A stretch of 64,000 nucleotides of DNA from Glycomyces sambucus (GCF_900102815.1 NZ_FNGF01000003.1:496001-560000); one strand, 5' to 3'; numbered from the stretch's first letter, positions 10,009 to 19,225 are shown. Numbers and translations: made by a program. Notes: a model not told the origin generated them from the sequence alone.

Positions 10009-12624
10009 TTACTCGAACAGTGCGGCGTAGGTCTGGAAGGCCGTCGCGACCTCGACCTGGTGCCAGTAGCGGTGGTAGTTGAACTCCGGCGCGGGGCCGG
10101 TGCAGCCGCCGTCGATGTACGCCTGGACCTGGTCCCAGCCCTCGAACTCGGTCATGAACGACCGGGTCTCGATGAAGGTGACGCCGTTCTCGAGCACGTC
10201 GCCGTTCGGCATGGTGCCGGTCCAGCCCTCGGGGATGTAGACCTCGTCGCCGAAGCGGCAGTAGTCCGCCCGGCCCTCGGTCTGCGTGACGCCGACGCCG
10301 TCGTTGGCCTCCCAGAGCGCGTCCAGGAGGTTGGCGGCGGCCGTCTGCGACGCGGTGTCGCCGGTGGCCGCGGCGTGGTAGGAGAGGATCTTCGCGAACG
10401 CCCCGGCCACACCCGGGTCCTTCGACATGTTGATCACCGAGGCGGACAGGCCCGCCCCCGGCTCGCCGTTCCACTCCAGGTCGCCCGGCAGGCTGTAGTC
10501 CGCGGCGGTGATGTCCGACTCCGAGAGCGCCCAGGCGACCCACTCGTCGAGCAGGTTGCAGGCGCGGGGGTCGTCGGTCTCCATGCAGTACTGCGCGATG
10601 CGGTCCATGCCCCAGACCTGGAAGCCGAACCAGCGGTTCGACGGCGGGTCGTGCCACACGGGCTGCTCGTCGTAGTACAGGCCCTCGAACTCGGCGTTCG
10701 TGGTCGGGTTGCCGTAGTTGCCGCCCCAGTTGTTGGTCGCGCCGCCCGCGATGGCGCCGGCGCCCGGCGAGCCCTGCGGGACCTGCAGCCACTCGAGGAA
10801 CTCGAGCTGCTGGTCCAGGCTGGCCGCCCAGTCGCTCGCCGCGGTGGGCGAGTTCGGCTCCAGGCCGCCCTCGGAGAGGGCGTACGCGGCCATGACGTTC
10901 TGGTAGCCCTGGTGGACACCGGAGCCGCCGATGCGGAACGACCAGTCGCCGTTCATGCCCGCGCCCCAGGAGTAGTACCAGGAGAGCAGGTAGTGGAACG
11001 AGTTCTTGCCGCTGCCGTCGGGGCAGTTGTTGATCCCGATGCAGTCGCCGGCGATCTGCTTGAAGTACTTGTCCGCGAACGAGTACCGCAGGAAGTCGCC
11101 CATCTTCGAGGCGTTGTCGAGCGACCCGGAGATCGTCGAGCTCTGCCCCTGCTCCTGCGCCCACTGCTGGGCCATCCACGCGACCTGCACGGCGCGCGCG
11201 TCGGCGTCGGGGGCGGCGGTGTAGCGCTCCTGCTGGGAGTACTGCGAGTCGCCCACGAACAGGTCCAGGAAGCCGTTGTCGCCGCCGAAGTCGAACGTCT
11301 CGCACGACGGGTGCGCGACGGTCTCCCACGTCGACTCCGAGGAGCCGCGCTGGAACGTGTTCATGTACGCGGGCTCGGTGGTCCCGTCGCCGCACTCGCC
11401 GAAGCCGTAGGCGTTGTCCACGTCCAGGATCCAGTGCATGCCGTAGATCTGGTTGTTGCCGTACGTGCTGCGCAGCTCCTGGCCCAGCGGGTCGGCGCCG
11501 ACCGAGGCGTTGAAGTCGAGCTGGGTCGGGTAGTCGGTGATGTCGCCCGACTCGGGCGCGTACGAGGCCGGCGAGGCGGGGTTGTACGAGGTCGGGTTCA
11601 GGCCCGGGATCGCGTACTCCTCGGTGATGTCCCACGACTCGTTGTAGCCCGACCAGTCGCCGGTGACCTGCCCGTAGGCGGCCTCCAGCCACTGGAGGTA
11701 GCTCAGCGCCTCGGAGGTCGTCTCGTGACCGTAGTCCGGCGCCTCCACGATGAGCTCCTCCACCGAGTGGTAGGGGACGCCCGTCTCGTGCAGGTACGGG
11801 GAGTCGGCCCCGGTGAGCTGGTCGTACATCGCGAGGAAGCGCTCCTCGTTCTGCGTGACCTCGCCCAGGTCGGCGACGGTGACCGTCACCTGCACGGGCG
11901 AGTAGCCCGAGGACGCGACGGTGAAGACGGCCGACTCGCCGGGCTCGGCGCCCGCGGCGGCCGCGAACGTGACCGGCTTGGGGTTGGTGTCGCCGGCCGC
12001 GAACGACAGCGAGGCGCCCGAGGACACCGTGAGGTCGGTCGAGCCGGAGGTGCGGGTGGTGGTCACCGTGTGGGCGGCCGTGGTCGCAGCCGAGAAGCCG
12101 ACCTCGATCGCCGAGGTGGACCCGGCGTCGACGACCACGTTGGCGCGGTCGACCTCGAGCTCGGGCTCGACCGGCTCCTCGGCGCCGTCGCAGGACTCGC
12201 CGTTGACGGTGATGCCGGTGGGCGCGGTGGAGGGGCCGGCGCCGATGAAGCCGAAGACCTCGCGGCTCTGGTTGGCCGCGATGTTCCCGTTCCAGCCCAC
12301 GTCGGAGCCGGTGAAGGTGCGCCCGCTCTGGCTCCAGCCCACGTTCCACGCGCTGGAGACGGTGGTGCCGGCCGGGAAGTCCCATTCGATGTCCCAGCCG
12401 TTGAGCCCGGCGGTCCCCGCGGTGAGGACGACGTTGGCCTGGAAGCCCGAGCCCCACGAGGAGACGACGTTGTACTGGACGCCGCCGCAGTACTGGGCGG
12501 CGAAGGCCGACGGCGCGGCCACCGCTGCGAACGTGCCGACGAGCGCGAGGGGCAGCGTGACCGCGGCCGTCCGGCGCCATCGACGGCCCCGCCGGCGCGG
12601 CGGAGCCAGGTTGTCGGTTTCCAT
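10009..12624 (-). CDS. Secreted GH48 cellulase (reducing-end cellobiohydrolase) with CBM2
   Basis: This encodes 871 residues. A signal peptide (Arg-rich n-region, hydrophobic core, PSAFAA cleavage near residue 43) precedes a family 2 cellulose-binding module (~44-146, with terminal cysteines). An Ig-like beta module follows (~155-252), then a complete GH48 catalytic domain (~257-871). The likely catalytic acid is Glu305 in HETTSEALSY. GH48 enzymes release cellobiose processively from cellulose reducing ends and are often the main exoglucanase of actinobacteria. ATG 12624 was chosen because of AGGAG nine bases upstream and because it directly precedes the signal peptide. It is divergent from the cello-oligosaccharide transporter and shares CebR-like operators with it. 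Confidence 0.96.
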   Translation of the reverse strand: METDNLAPPRRRGRRWRRTAAVTLPLALVGTFAAVAAPSAFAAQYCGGVQYNVVSSWGSGFQANVVLTAGTAGLNGWDIEWDFPAGTTVSSAWNVGWSQSGRTFTGSDVGWNGNIAANQSREVFGFIGAGPSTAPTGITVNGESCDGAEEPVEPELEVDRANVVVDAGSTSAIEVGFSAATTAAHTVTTTRTSGSTDLTVSSGASLSFAAGDTNPKPVTFAAAAGAEPGESAVFTVASSGYSPVQVTVTVADLGEVTQNEERFLAMYDQLTGADSPYLHETGVPYHSVEELIVEAPDYGHETTSEALSYLQWLEAAYGQVTGDWSGYNESWDITEEYAIPGLNPTSYNPASPASYAPESGDITDYPTQLDFNASVGADPLGQELRSTYGNNQIYGMHWILDVDNAYGFGECGDGTTEPAYMNTFQRGSSESTWETVAHPSCETFDFGGDNGFLDLFVGDSQYSQQERYTAAPDADARAVQVAWMAQQWAQEQGQSSTISGSLDNASKMGDFLRYSFADKYFKQIAGDCIGINNCPDGSGKNSFHYLLSWYYSWGAGMNGDWSFRIGGSGVHQGYQNVMAAYALSEGGLEPNSPTAASDWAASLDQQLEFLEWLQVPQGSPGAGAIAGGATNNWGGNYGNPTTNAEFEGLYYDEQPVWHDPPSNRWFGFQVWGMDRIAQYCMETDDPRACNLLDEWVAWALSESDITAADYSLPGDLEWNGEPGAGLSASVINMSKDPGVAGAFAKILSYHAAATGDTASQTAAANLLDALWEANDGVGVTQTEGRADYCRFGDEVYIPEGWTGTMPNGDVLENGVTFIETRSFMTEFEGWDQVQAYIDGGCTGPAPEFNYHRYWHQVEVATAFQTYAALFE

Positions 12625-12664
12625 TATGGCTACTCCTGAACGTGGGTGGGTATGTCCGTTTTCA

Positions 12665-12678
12665 TGGGAGCGCTCATG
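12665..12678. promoter_or_regulatory. CebR-like box 1, partial
   Basis: TGGGAGCGCTCATG matches the Streptomyces CebR palindrome TGGGAGCGCTCCCA at 11 of 14 positions. It lies in the 5' leader of the GH48 gene, 41 bases before the start codon. Confidence 0.6.
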
Positions 12679-12729
12679 CCGGGTTCGCGGTCGGTGAATC
12701 GCATGAGTGGAACGAATCGGACCGAAATG

Positions 12730-12743
12730 CGGAAGCGCTCCCA
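12730..12743. promoter_or_regulatory. CebR-like box 2 over the GH48 start site
   Basis: CGGAAGCGCTCCCA matches the CebR palindrome at 12 of 14 positions. It overlaps the predicted transcription start of the GH48 promoter, the place where a LacI-type repressor would block initiation. Confidence 0.75.
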
Positions 12744-12747
12744 GGCC

Positions 12748-12777
12748 ATGCTCCCAAGCAGGCACCCCCGATGTCAA
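12748..12777 (-). promoter_or_regulatory. Predicted GH48 promoter, TTGACA - 18 bp - GAGCAT
   Basis: The minus-strand -35 TTGACA (12777-12772) and -10 GAGCAT (12753-12748) are 18 bases apart. The -35 lies inside an inverted repeat (GATGTCA-N6-TGACATC, 12770-12789) that could be a second operator. CebR box 2 follows immediately. Confidence 0.5.
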
Positions 12778-12950
12778 TACATTGACATCTCTAAATTTCT
12801 CTTCAAACGAGGCAAACCGTTGCCGTTTGCCAGGTGTTTTCCCTGCTGATTGCGTCGGTATTCCGGTTTCACAGTTATGGATTCGCGACCTTCGATCCCC
12901 AGCTCGCGATCACGAGCGCAACGAAGTCGTAACGACCCTCACATCCGGGC

Positions 12951-12979
12951 TTGCGTCGTGGAACACGCTCCCGTACGAT
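12951..12979 (+). promoter_or_regulatory. Predicted ceb operon promoter, TTGCGT - 17 bp - TACGAT
   Basis: The -35 TTGCGT (12951-12956) and -10 TACGAT (12974-12979) are spaced by 17 bases, giving a start near 12986, inside CebR box 3. This leaves a leader of ~160 bases before the binding-protein gene. Confidence 0.55.
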
Positions 12980-12981
12980 CC

Positions 12982-12995
12982 TGGTATCGCTCCCA
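12982..12995. promoter_or_regulatory. CebR-like box 3 over the ceb operon start site
   Basis: TGGTATCGCTCCCA matches the CebR palindrome at 12 of 14 positions, beginning two bases after the predicted -10 box. It would give the cellobiose-sensing repressor direct control of the transporter operon. Confidence 0.75.
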
Positions 12996-13147
12996 AGGGC
13001 GATCGCCTCGGCGGTTTCAGTCCGCGGGCCGCCGCGCACTCATGGCGGCCCGCACCATCACCGCCCAGTGCGCCAAGCGAACAAGTCCCTCGAAACCCCT
13101 CTCAGAACACACGGCGCCGCCGAGGCGCACGGAAGGAACCAGCAAAG

Positions 13148-14494
13148 ATGCAGATCCTCAAAGCCAGGCACGGCAAGGTGGCGCTCGCCGCCGCGGCCGC
13201 CGGCGCGCTCGCCCTCTCGACCGCCGCGTGCGGCGGCGACGGCGACCCCGAAGAGGCGGGGACCAACGCCGACGGCCAGATCGTCCTCACCGTCTCGATC
13301 TTCGGCAACTTCGGGTACACCCAGGCCGGCCTCGAGGCCGAGTACGAGGCCGCCAACCCCGACATCGACGTGGTCATCGAAGGCGACGGCGTCAACTTCG
13401 ACACCGAGTACCGCCCCAACCTGGAGACCGCCCTCGAGACCGGCTCCGGCGCCGGCGACGTGATCGGCATCGACGAGCAGGCGTCGCCCCAGCTGTTCAA
13501 CAACTCCGAGCACTGGTACGACCTCACCGCCGACTACAGCGACCGCGAGGCCGACTACACCGCCAACACCTGGGGCCTCGGCCACACCCCCGACGACAAG
13601 CTCGTCGGCTTCGGCACCGACATCGGCGGCATGGCCATGTGCTACCGCTCCGACCTGTTCGCCGAGGCCGGCCTGCCGACCGACCGCAACGAGCTCGCCG
13701 CCCAGTGGGCGACCTGGGACGGGTTCAAGACCGTCGCGCAGACCTTCGTCGACTCCGGTGTGGACGCCGCCTTCCTCGACGGGCCGACCCAGCTGCAGAA
13801 CATGCTGCTGAGCCAGCTCGCCGGCCAGGGCGACGGCCAGATGTACGTCGACGACGAAGGCGGGCTCACGCTCGACTCCGCCGCCGCGACCGAGTCCGTC
13901 GCCACCGTCCTGGAGCTCCAGGAGATCGGCGCGATCGGCAACTTCGCCTCGTGGAGCGAGGAGTGGAACGCCGGCATGGTCGAGGGCGGCTACGCCGTCA
14001 TGCCCTGCCCCGCGTGGATGGCCGGCGGCGTGATCCAGCCGACCTCCGGCGAGGAGAACGCCGGCAAGTGGGACATGGCCCCCGCGCCCGGCGTCGCCGG
14101 CAACTGGGGCGGCTCCTTCCTCGCCGTGCCCGCGCAGTCCGCGCACCCGGAGGAGGCCGCCGCGCTGGCCGCGTGGCTGACCGCCCCCGAGCAGCAGGTC
14201 AAGGTGTTCGAGGCCGTCGGCAACTTCCCGTCCTCGCCCACCGCGCAGGCCGACCCGAAGGTCGCCGGCTACACCAGCGACTACTTCTCCGGCGCCCCCA
14301 TCGGCGAGATCATCGGCGCCTCGATCCAGTCGTTCGAGCCGCTCGAGTACTCGTACTACCACCCGCCGGTCAAGGGCGCGGTCGAAGGCGTCCTGAACGG
14401 CGTCGCCGACGGCACCTTCACCGCGGACCAGGCCGCCGAGGAGATCCAGAAGGCCGCTGAGGAAGCGGTCGAACTGGCCGGCTCGGGCCTGTAG
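13148..14494 (+). CDS. cebE: Cello-oligosaccharide ABC transporter, substrate-binding lipoprotein
   Basis: This encodes 448 residues. A type II signal peptide ends in the lipobox STAAC with the lipidated Cys at position 28. The rest is a family 1 (sugar-type) extracellular solute-binding protein, with MAMCYRSDLFAEAGLP and the aromatic patches expected in sugar sites. ATG 13148 has a GGAAGGA site about ten bases upstream; the frame is open earlier, but that part is not protein-like. It heads a run of permease, permease, beta-glucosidase and LacI regulator, which is the composition of the Streptomyces ceb locus. Cellobiose or cellotriose is the inferred ligand. No ATPase is encoded here; such importers usually borrow a shared MsiK-type ATPase from elsewhere. 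Confidence 0.9.
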   Translation: MQILKARHGKVALAAAAAGALALSTAACGGDGDPEEAGTNADGQIVLTVSIFGNFGYTQAGLEAEYEAANPDIDVVIEGDGVNFDTEYRPNLETALETGSGAGDVIGIDEQASPQLFNNSEHWYDLTADYSDREADYTANTWGLGHTPDDKLVGFGTDIGGMAMCYRSDLFAEAGLPTDRNELAAQWATWDGFKTVAQTFVDSGVDAAFLDGPTQLQNMLLSQLAGQGDGQMYVDDEGGLTLDSAAATESVATVLELQEIGAIGNFASWSEEWNAGMVEGGYAVMPCPAWMAGGVIQPTSGEENAGKWDMAPAPGVAGNWGGSFLAVPAQSAHPEEAAALAAWLTAPEQQVKVFEAVGNFPSSPTAQADPKVAGYTSDYFSGAPIGEIIGASIQSFEPLEYSYYHPPVKGAVEGVLNGVADGTFTADQAAEEIQKAAEEAVELAGSGL

Positions 14495-14502
14495 CCCCCG
14501 GC

Positions 14503-14544
14503 GGGTCCGGCCCGGAGGAACCCTGCCTCCTCCGGGCCGGACCC
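14503..14544 (+). other. Perfect 17-bp stem-loop between binding protein and permease
   Basis: A perfect 17-base inverted repeat (14503-14519 with 14528-14544, eight-base loop) starts eight bases after the binding-protein stop. Similar stem-loops after sugar-binding protein genes stabilise the upstream mRNA or partly terminate, so the binding protein exceeds the permeases. The remaining ~290 bases before the permease contain no gene. Confidence 0.75.
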
Positions 14545-14831
14545 CGGGCCCGGCGGCGCTCCGGCGCCCCGGGCCACGTGCCGCCGCACGGGCCGGCGGC
14601 GAGCGGTTCCCGGCATCCGCTCGCCGCGACCCCCAGGACCGGCCCGCACCCCCGGGCGGCACCGTGTCGGCCCGCCGCGCCCCAACCCGCGGCGGGCCGG
14701 CTCCCACCCGGACCGCACCCGGACCGGCACCGCGGTACGGCAGCCGCGGACCCGCCGACGGCGGTCCGCACGGAGAACCGCAGGCGGGCGGCGCGGCAGG
14801 CGTCACCGCGACCGTCCCAAGGAAGGCCCTC

Positions 14832-15767
14832 ATGACCACCCGCAACGCCGCACCGCGCCTGACCCTGCGCGAGCGGCTCAACCGCGCGGACGTGAAGTTC
14901 ACGCCGTACGCGCTGGTGTCGCCGTACTTCATCCTCTTCGCCGTCTTCGGCATCTTCCCGATGGCGTACACGCTCTACGCCTCGCTCCACGCCTGGAAGC
15001 TCGGCAGCCCCACCCGCGAGTTCGTGGGGCTCGACAACTACGAGTTCCTGCTCACCACGTACGACCGCTTCAACTGGTCCGTGGTCAACACGCTCGGCAT
15101 GTTCATCATGGCCACCGTCCCCCAGCTCGTCGTGGCCCTCATGGTCGCCAACGCCCTGAACAAGCGGCTCAAGCGCCCGATGCTCTGGCGCATGCTCATC
15201 CTCGCGCCCATCGTCACCTCCGTCGTCGCCGTCGGCGTCATCTTCGCCCGCATCTGGGGCGCCGAGTACGGCATGGTCAACGGCTTCCTGGAGCTCATCG
15301 GCCTCGAAGGCGTCGACTGGCAGACCGGCCGGATCTCCTCCTGGTTCGCGATCTCCTCGATGATCGACTGGCGCTGGATGGGCTACAACTCGCTCATCTT
15401 CCTGGCCGCCATGCAGACCATCCCCAAGAACCTCTACGAGGCCGCCACGGTCGACGGCGCCTCGCCCCGCCAGCAGTTCTGGCAGATCACGATCCCCCAG
15501 CTCAAGCCGGTCCTCATCTTCACCGTCTTCGTCTCCTCCGTCGGCGGCATGACCCTGTTCGTCGAGCCCATGATGTTCGGCTCCGGACGGCTCACCGGCG
15601 GCGCCGACGGCCAGTTCCAGACCACCGCGATGGTCCTGGTCGACATCCTCCGCACCCACGGCAACTACGGCATCTCCGCCGCCGCCGGATGGCTCCTGTT
15701 CGCCGTGATCGGGATCGTCGCCGCCCTCAACTTCCTCGTCGTCAACCGCATCCAGGGGAACAAATGA
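14832..15767 (+). CDS. cebF: Cello-oligosaccharide ABC transporter permease 1
   Basis: This encodes 311 residues with six predicted membrane helices and the permease EAA loop (EAATVDGASPRQQFWQITIP), which docks the ATPase. The N-terminus FTPYALVSPYFILFAVFGIF is typical of MalF-type sugar permeases. ATG 14832 is preceded by AAGGAAGG; the frame is open upstream but lies in low-complexity sequence. The stop overlaps the next permease by four bases (ATGA). Confidence 0.92.
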   Translation: MTTRNAAPRLTLRERLNRADVKFTPYALVSPYFILFAVFGIFPMAYTLYASLHAWKLGSPTREFVGLDNYEFLLTTYDRFNWSVVNTLGMFIMATVPQLVVALMVANALNKRLKRPMLWRMLILAPIVTSVVAVGVIFARIWGAEYGMVNGFLELIGLEGVDWQTGRISSWFAISSMIDWRWMGYNSLIFLAAMQTIPKNLYEAATVDGASPRQQFWQITIPQLKPVLIFTVFVSSVGGMTLFVEPMMFGSGRLTGGADGQFQTTAMVLVDILRTHGNYGISAAAGWLLFAVIGIVAALNFLVVNRIQGNK

Positions 15768-16696
15768 GCACCGCCACCGCCCCGCGCCCCACCGCACCGG
15801 TCGCCGAGGACCCCCGGCCGCCGAAGCCGCCGCGCCGCAGGAAGGCCAAGGCCCCGGTCGAGTCCGACGGGGTGTTCGCCCCCACGGTCATGACCCGCGT
15901 CGGCCTCGCGTTCGTGGCGCTCCTGTCGATCTTCCCGCTGTACTGGATGGTCGTCATCGCCTCGCGCGTCAGCTCCGACGCCTCCGGCTTCCCGCCCGCG
16001 CTCCTGCCCGGCGGCAACCTCGGCGAGCACATCCAGACCGCGCTCGCCAGCGACGAGGCCAACCTGCTGCTGGGCCTGCGCAACTCCCTCATCATCACCG
16101 GCACGGTCACGTTCTCGGTGGTGCTGCTGTCGACCCTCGGCGGCTTCGCGTTCGCCAAGCTGCGGTTCCGCGGCTCGAAGTTCCTCATGGGCACGGTCCT
16201 GTTCTCCATGATGGTCCCGCTCCAGCAGCTCGGCGTCGTGCCGCTGTACATGGTCATGGTCGAACTCCAGTGGCTCGACACCCTCCAGGCCGTGATCCTG
16301 CCGTTCCTCATCAACGGCTTCGGGATCTTCATGATGCGCCAGTACGTCGAGCAGTCGATCCCCGACGAGATCATCGAGGCCGCCCGCATCGACGGCGCGA
16401 CCACGTTCGGCATCTGGTGGCGGATCGTGCTCCCGGCCCTGCGCCCGGCCATGGTCGTCCTCGGCCTGCTCACGTTCATGCTCAACTGGAACGAGTTCCT
16501 GTGGCCGTTCATGGTCCTCAGCGAGCAGAACCCCACGATCCAGCTCGCGATCCGTCAGATCTCCACCGCCACCTGGGCGGCGGACCTCTCGATGATCTTC
16601 ACGGGCACCTTGATCTCGATCATTCCCATCGCGATCCTGTTCGTCGTCTTCGGGCGGCAGATCGTCCACGGCATCATGGAAGGTTCTGGCAAGTGA
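15764..16696 (+). CDS. cebG: Cello-oligosaccharide ABC transporter permease 2
   Basis: This encodes 310 residues. A Pro/Arg-rich cytoplasmic N-terminus of ~40 residues is followed by six membrane helices of the MalG type, with the EAA loop EAARIDGATTFGIWWRIVLP. ATG 15764 lies inside the ATGA overlap with the first permease. The stop shares one base with the beta-glucosidase start (TGATG). Partner permease of the inferred cellobiose importer. Confidence 0.92.
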   Translation: MSTATAPRPTAPVAEDPRPPKPPRRRKAKAPVESDGVFAPTVMTRVGLAFVALLSIFPLYWMVVIASRVSSDASGFPPALLPGGNLGEHIQTALASDEANLLLGLRNSLIITGTVTFSVVLLSTLGGFAFAKLRFRGSKFLMGTVLFSMMVPLQQLGVVPLYMVMVELQWLDTLQAVILPFLINGFGIFMMRQYVEQSIPDEIIEAARIDGATTFGIWWRIVLPALRPAMVVLGLLTFMLNWNEFLWPFMVLSEQNPTIQLAIRQISTATWAADLSMIFTGTLISIIPIAILFVVFGRQIVHGIMEGSGK

Positions 16697-18120
16697 TGAT
16701 CAACGAAATCGAAGGGGCGGCCGCACTGGCCGCCCGGTTCCCAACCGGGTTCACCTGGGGTGCGGCGACCTCCTCCTACCAGGTGGAGGGCGCCACCGGC
16801 GCCGACGGGCGCGGGAGGTCCATCTGGGACTCGTTCGTGAACGAGCCGGGCCGGGTGGTCGACGGCTCCAACGGCGACACCGCGATCGACTCCTACCGCA
16901 ACATCGCGGGCGACGTCGCCACCATCAAGTCCCTCGGCCTCAACAGCTACCGGTTCTCCCTGTCGTGGCCCCGGATCTGCCCCGACGGGGACGGGCGGGT
17001 CAACCCGGCCGGCCTGCGCTACTACTCCGACCTCGTCGACGCCCTGCTCGCCGAGGGCATCACCCCCTGGATCACCCTCTACCACTGGGACCTCCCCCAG
17101 GCCCTGGAGGACCAGGGCGGCTGGCCCGTGCGCGAGACCGCGCTGCGCTTCGCCGACTTCGCCCTCATCGCGCACACCGCCCTCGGCGACCGCGTCAAGC
17201 ACTGGATCACGGTGAACGAGCCGTGGTGCGCGGCGTTCCTGGGCTACGCCTCCGGCGAGCACGCCCCCGGGCGGCGCGAGCCCTCGGAGTCCATCGCCGC
17301 GGCCCACCACCTCATGCTCGCCCACGGCCTCGCCGCGCGCGCGATCAAGGCCGCCGACCCCGAGGCGACCGTCAGCATCGGCATCAACTTCTACCCGATC
17401 CACGCCGCCAGCGACGCCCCCGGCGACCTCGACGCGGCCCGCCGCGTCGACGGGGTCCAGAACCGCTGGTTCACCGACGCCGCCCTGCGCGGGGCCTACC
17501 CCGAGGACGTCGTCGAGGACTTCAAGGCCATCACCGACTTCGACTTCATCCGCGACGGCGACCTGGAGACCATCCACGCGCCCGTCGACGTCCTGTCGGT
17601 GAACTACTACAGCCGCTTCACGGTGACCGGTAACGGGGGCTCCACCTCGGCCTCCGCGGCCCCCACCGGCGCCGGCTCCGCGTGGCCGGCGAACGAGCAC
17701 ATCGGCTTCGTCCCGGCCGGGCTCCCCGTCACCGACATGGGCTGGGAGATCGAGCCCGCGGGGCTCACGGAGGTCCTCACCCGCCTCCACCGCACGTACC
17801 CCGAGGTCGGGCTCGCGGTGACCGAGAACGGCGCCGCGTTTCCCGACAAGCTCGACGAGGGCCGCGTGCGCGACCCCGAGCGCCTCGACTACGTCCAGCA
17901 GCACCTGGGCGCCTGCGCCGACGCGATCGACGCCGGCGTCCCGCTCGTGGGGTATTTCGCCTGGTCGCTCGCCGACAACTTCGAGTGGGCGTGGGGCTAC
18001 ACCAAGCGGTTCGGCCTCGTGTACGTCGACTTCGAGACCGGCGAGCGCACCGTGAAGGACTCCGGACGCTGGTACGGCGACCTGGTGCGACGCGCGCGTT
18101 CGAATCGTGAGGCAGAATAG
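16696..18120 (+). CDS. bglC: GH1 beta-glucosidase, intracellular
   Basis: This encodes 474 residues with no signal peptide, so it is cytoplasmic. It is a complete GH1 barrel: acid/base Glu175 in TVNEPW, nucleophile Glu377 in VTENGA, and the N-terminal signature FTWGAATSSYQVEGA. It would split imported cellobiose and short cello-oligosaccharides to glucose. Start ATG 16696 is coupled to the permease stop (TGATG). Its position as fourth gene, before the regulator, matches a transport-plus-hydrolysis operon for cellulose breakdown products made by the divergent GH48 enzyme. Confidence 0.95.
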   Translation: MINEIEGAAALAARFPTGFTWGAATSSYQVEGATGADGRGRSIWDSFVNEPGRVVDGSNGDTAIDSYRNIAGDVATIKSLGLNSYRFSLSWPRICPDGDGRVNPAGLRYYSDLVDALLAEGITPWITLYHWDLPQALEDQGGWPVRETALRFADFALIAHTALGDRVKHWITVNEPWCAAFLGYASGEHAPGRREPSESIAAAHHLMLAHGLAARAIKAADPEATVSIGINFYPIHAASDAPGDLDAARRVDGVQNRWFTDAALRGAYPEDVVEDFKAITDFDFIRDGDLETIHAPVDVLSVNYYSRFTVTGNGGSTSASAAPTGAGSAWPANEHIGFVPAGLPVTDMGWEIEPAGLTEVLTRLHRTYPEVGLAVTENGAAFPDKLDEGRVRDPERLDYVQQHLGACADAIDAGVPLVGYFAWSLADNFEWAWGYTKRFGLVYVDFETGERTVKDSGRWYGDLVRRARSNREAE

Positions 18121-18151
18121 TTCCACGCGACAGAGCCCGAGGTGATGCACG

Positions 18152-19225
18152 ATGACCGAGACCCGACTAGCTCCGGGTGAACCGCCCGCCGAGCGCACCG
18201 GCCGCAGGCGCAGCGGCGGCCGGCCCACGCTCGACACGGTCGCGCGCCATGCCGGCGTCGGCCGGGGCACGGTCTCCCGCGTCATCAACGGCTCCCCGAA
18301 GGTCGCCGAGGACACGCGCGCGGCGGTCCTGGCCGCGATCAAGGAGCTGGGGTACGTCCCCAACCAGGCGGCCAGGACCCTCGTGACCCAGCGGACGGAC
18401 ACCGTCGCGCTCGTGGTCACCGAGTCCCAGGAGTGGCTGTGGTCCGAGCCGTTCTTCGCGGGGGTGCTGCGCGGGATCACCGAGCAGCTCGCCGAGGAGA
18501 ACATGCGGCTCATGCTCACCTTCGCGCCGCGCGACGGCAACCGCACCGACCTCGAGTCCTACCTCATGGGCCAGCACGTCGACGGCGTCATGATGGTCTC
18601 CAGCCACTCCGGCGACCCGCTGCCGGAGCGCCTGGAGGACGCGGGCATCCCGATCGTCCTCTGCGGCACCCCGGTGGGCTTCCGGCCCGTCGCGTACGTC
18701 GACTGCGACAACCGCTCCGGCGCCCGCCAGGCGGTCGAGTTCCTCGCCGAACGCGGCCACCAGCGCATCGGCATCATCGCCGGCCCCCAGGACATGGCCG
18801 TCGGCGTCGACCGCCTCAACGGCTACCGCGACGGCCTGCGCGGCCACCGCCTCCCCGTCGAGGAGGGGCTCGTGTCGGTCGCCGAGGGCTTCGACGAGGC
18901 CAGCGGCATCAAGGCGGCCCGGCACCTCTTCGACACCGCCGGGCACCTCGACGCGGTCTTCGCCAACTCCGACCCCCTCGCCATCGCGACCCTCCGGGTC
19001 GCCCGCGAGCGCGGCATCCGCGTCCCCGAGGACCTGGCCCTGGTCGGCTTCGACGACTCCCCCCTCGCCGAGGTCGCCGACCCGCCCCTCACCACCGTCC
19101 ACCAGCCGACCGAGACCATGGGCCGCGAGATGGCCCGCCTCCTGTGCGGCCGCATCCGCGGCGAGGAGGCCGGCCCCCTCGTCACCATCCTCGGCACCCG
19201 GATCGTCATCCGCGAATCCGCTTAG
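18152..19225 (+). CDS. cebR: LacI-family transcriptional repressor, CebR-like
   Basis: This encodes 357 residues. A LacI-type helix-turn-helix with hinge occupies residues ~25-80 (TLDTVARHAGVGRGTVSRVI), followed by a periplasmic-binding-protein-like sensor domain. It is the last gene of the transporter/glucosidase run, 31 bases after bglC, with GAGGTG just before the start. In Streptomyces, CebR represses cellulase and ceb genes until cellobiose or cellotriose binds. The CebR-like boxes at 12665, 12730 and 12982 make it the likely regulator of both the GH48 gene and its own operon. Confidence 0.9.
   Translation: MTETRLAPGEPPAERTGRRRSGGRPTLDTVARHAGVGRGTVSRVINGSPKVAEDTRAAVLAAIKELGYVPNQAARTLVTQRTDTVALVVTESQEWLWSEPFFAGVLRGITEQLAEENMRLMLTFAPRDGNRTDLESYLMGQHVDGVMMVSSHSGDPLPERLEDAGIPIVLCGTPVGFRPVAYVDCDNRSGARQAVEFLAERGHQRIGIIAGPQDMAVGVDRLNGYRDGLRGHRLPVEEGLVSVAEGFDEASGIKAARHLFDTAGHLDAVFANSDPLAIATLRVARERGIRVPEDLALVGFDDSPLAEVADPPLTTVHQPTETMGREMARLLCGRIRGEEAGPLVTILGTRIVIRESA

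Noticed and set aside
10009-19225. Horizontal island carrying the cellulose genes
   Set aside because: Base composition and codon use match the rest of the window and no integrase, tRNA or mobile element borders it.
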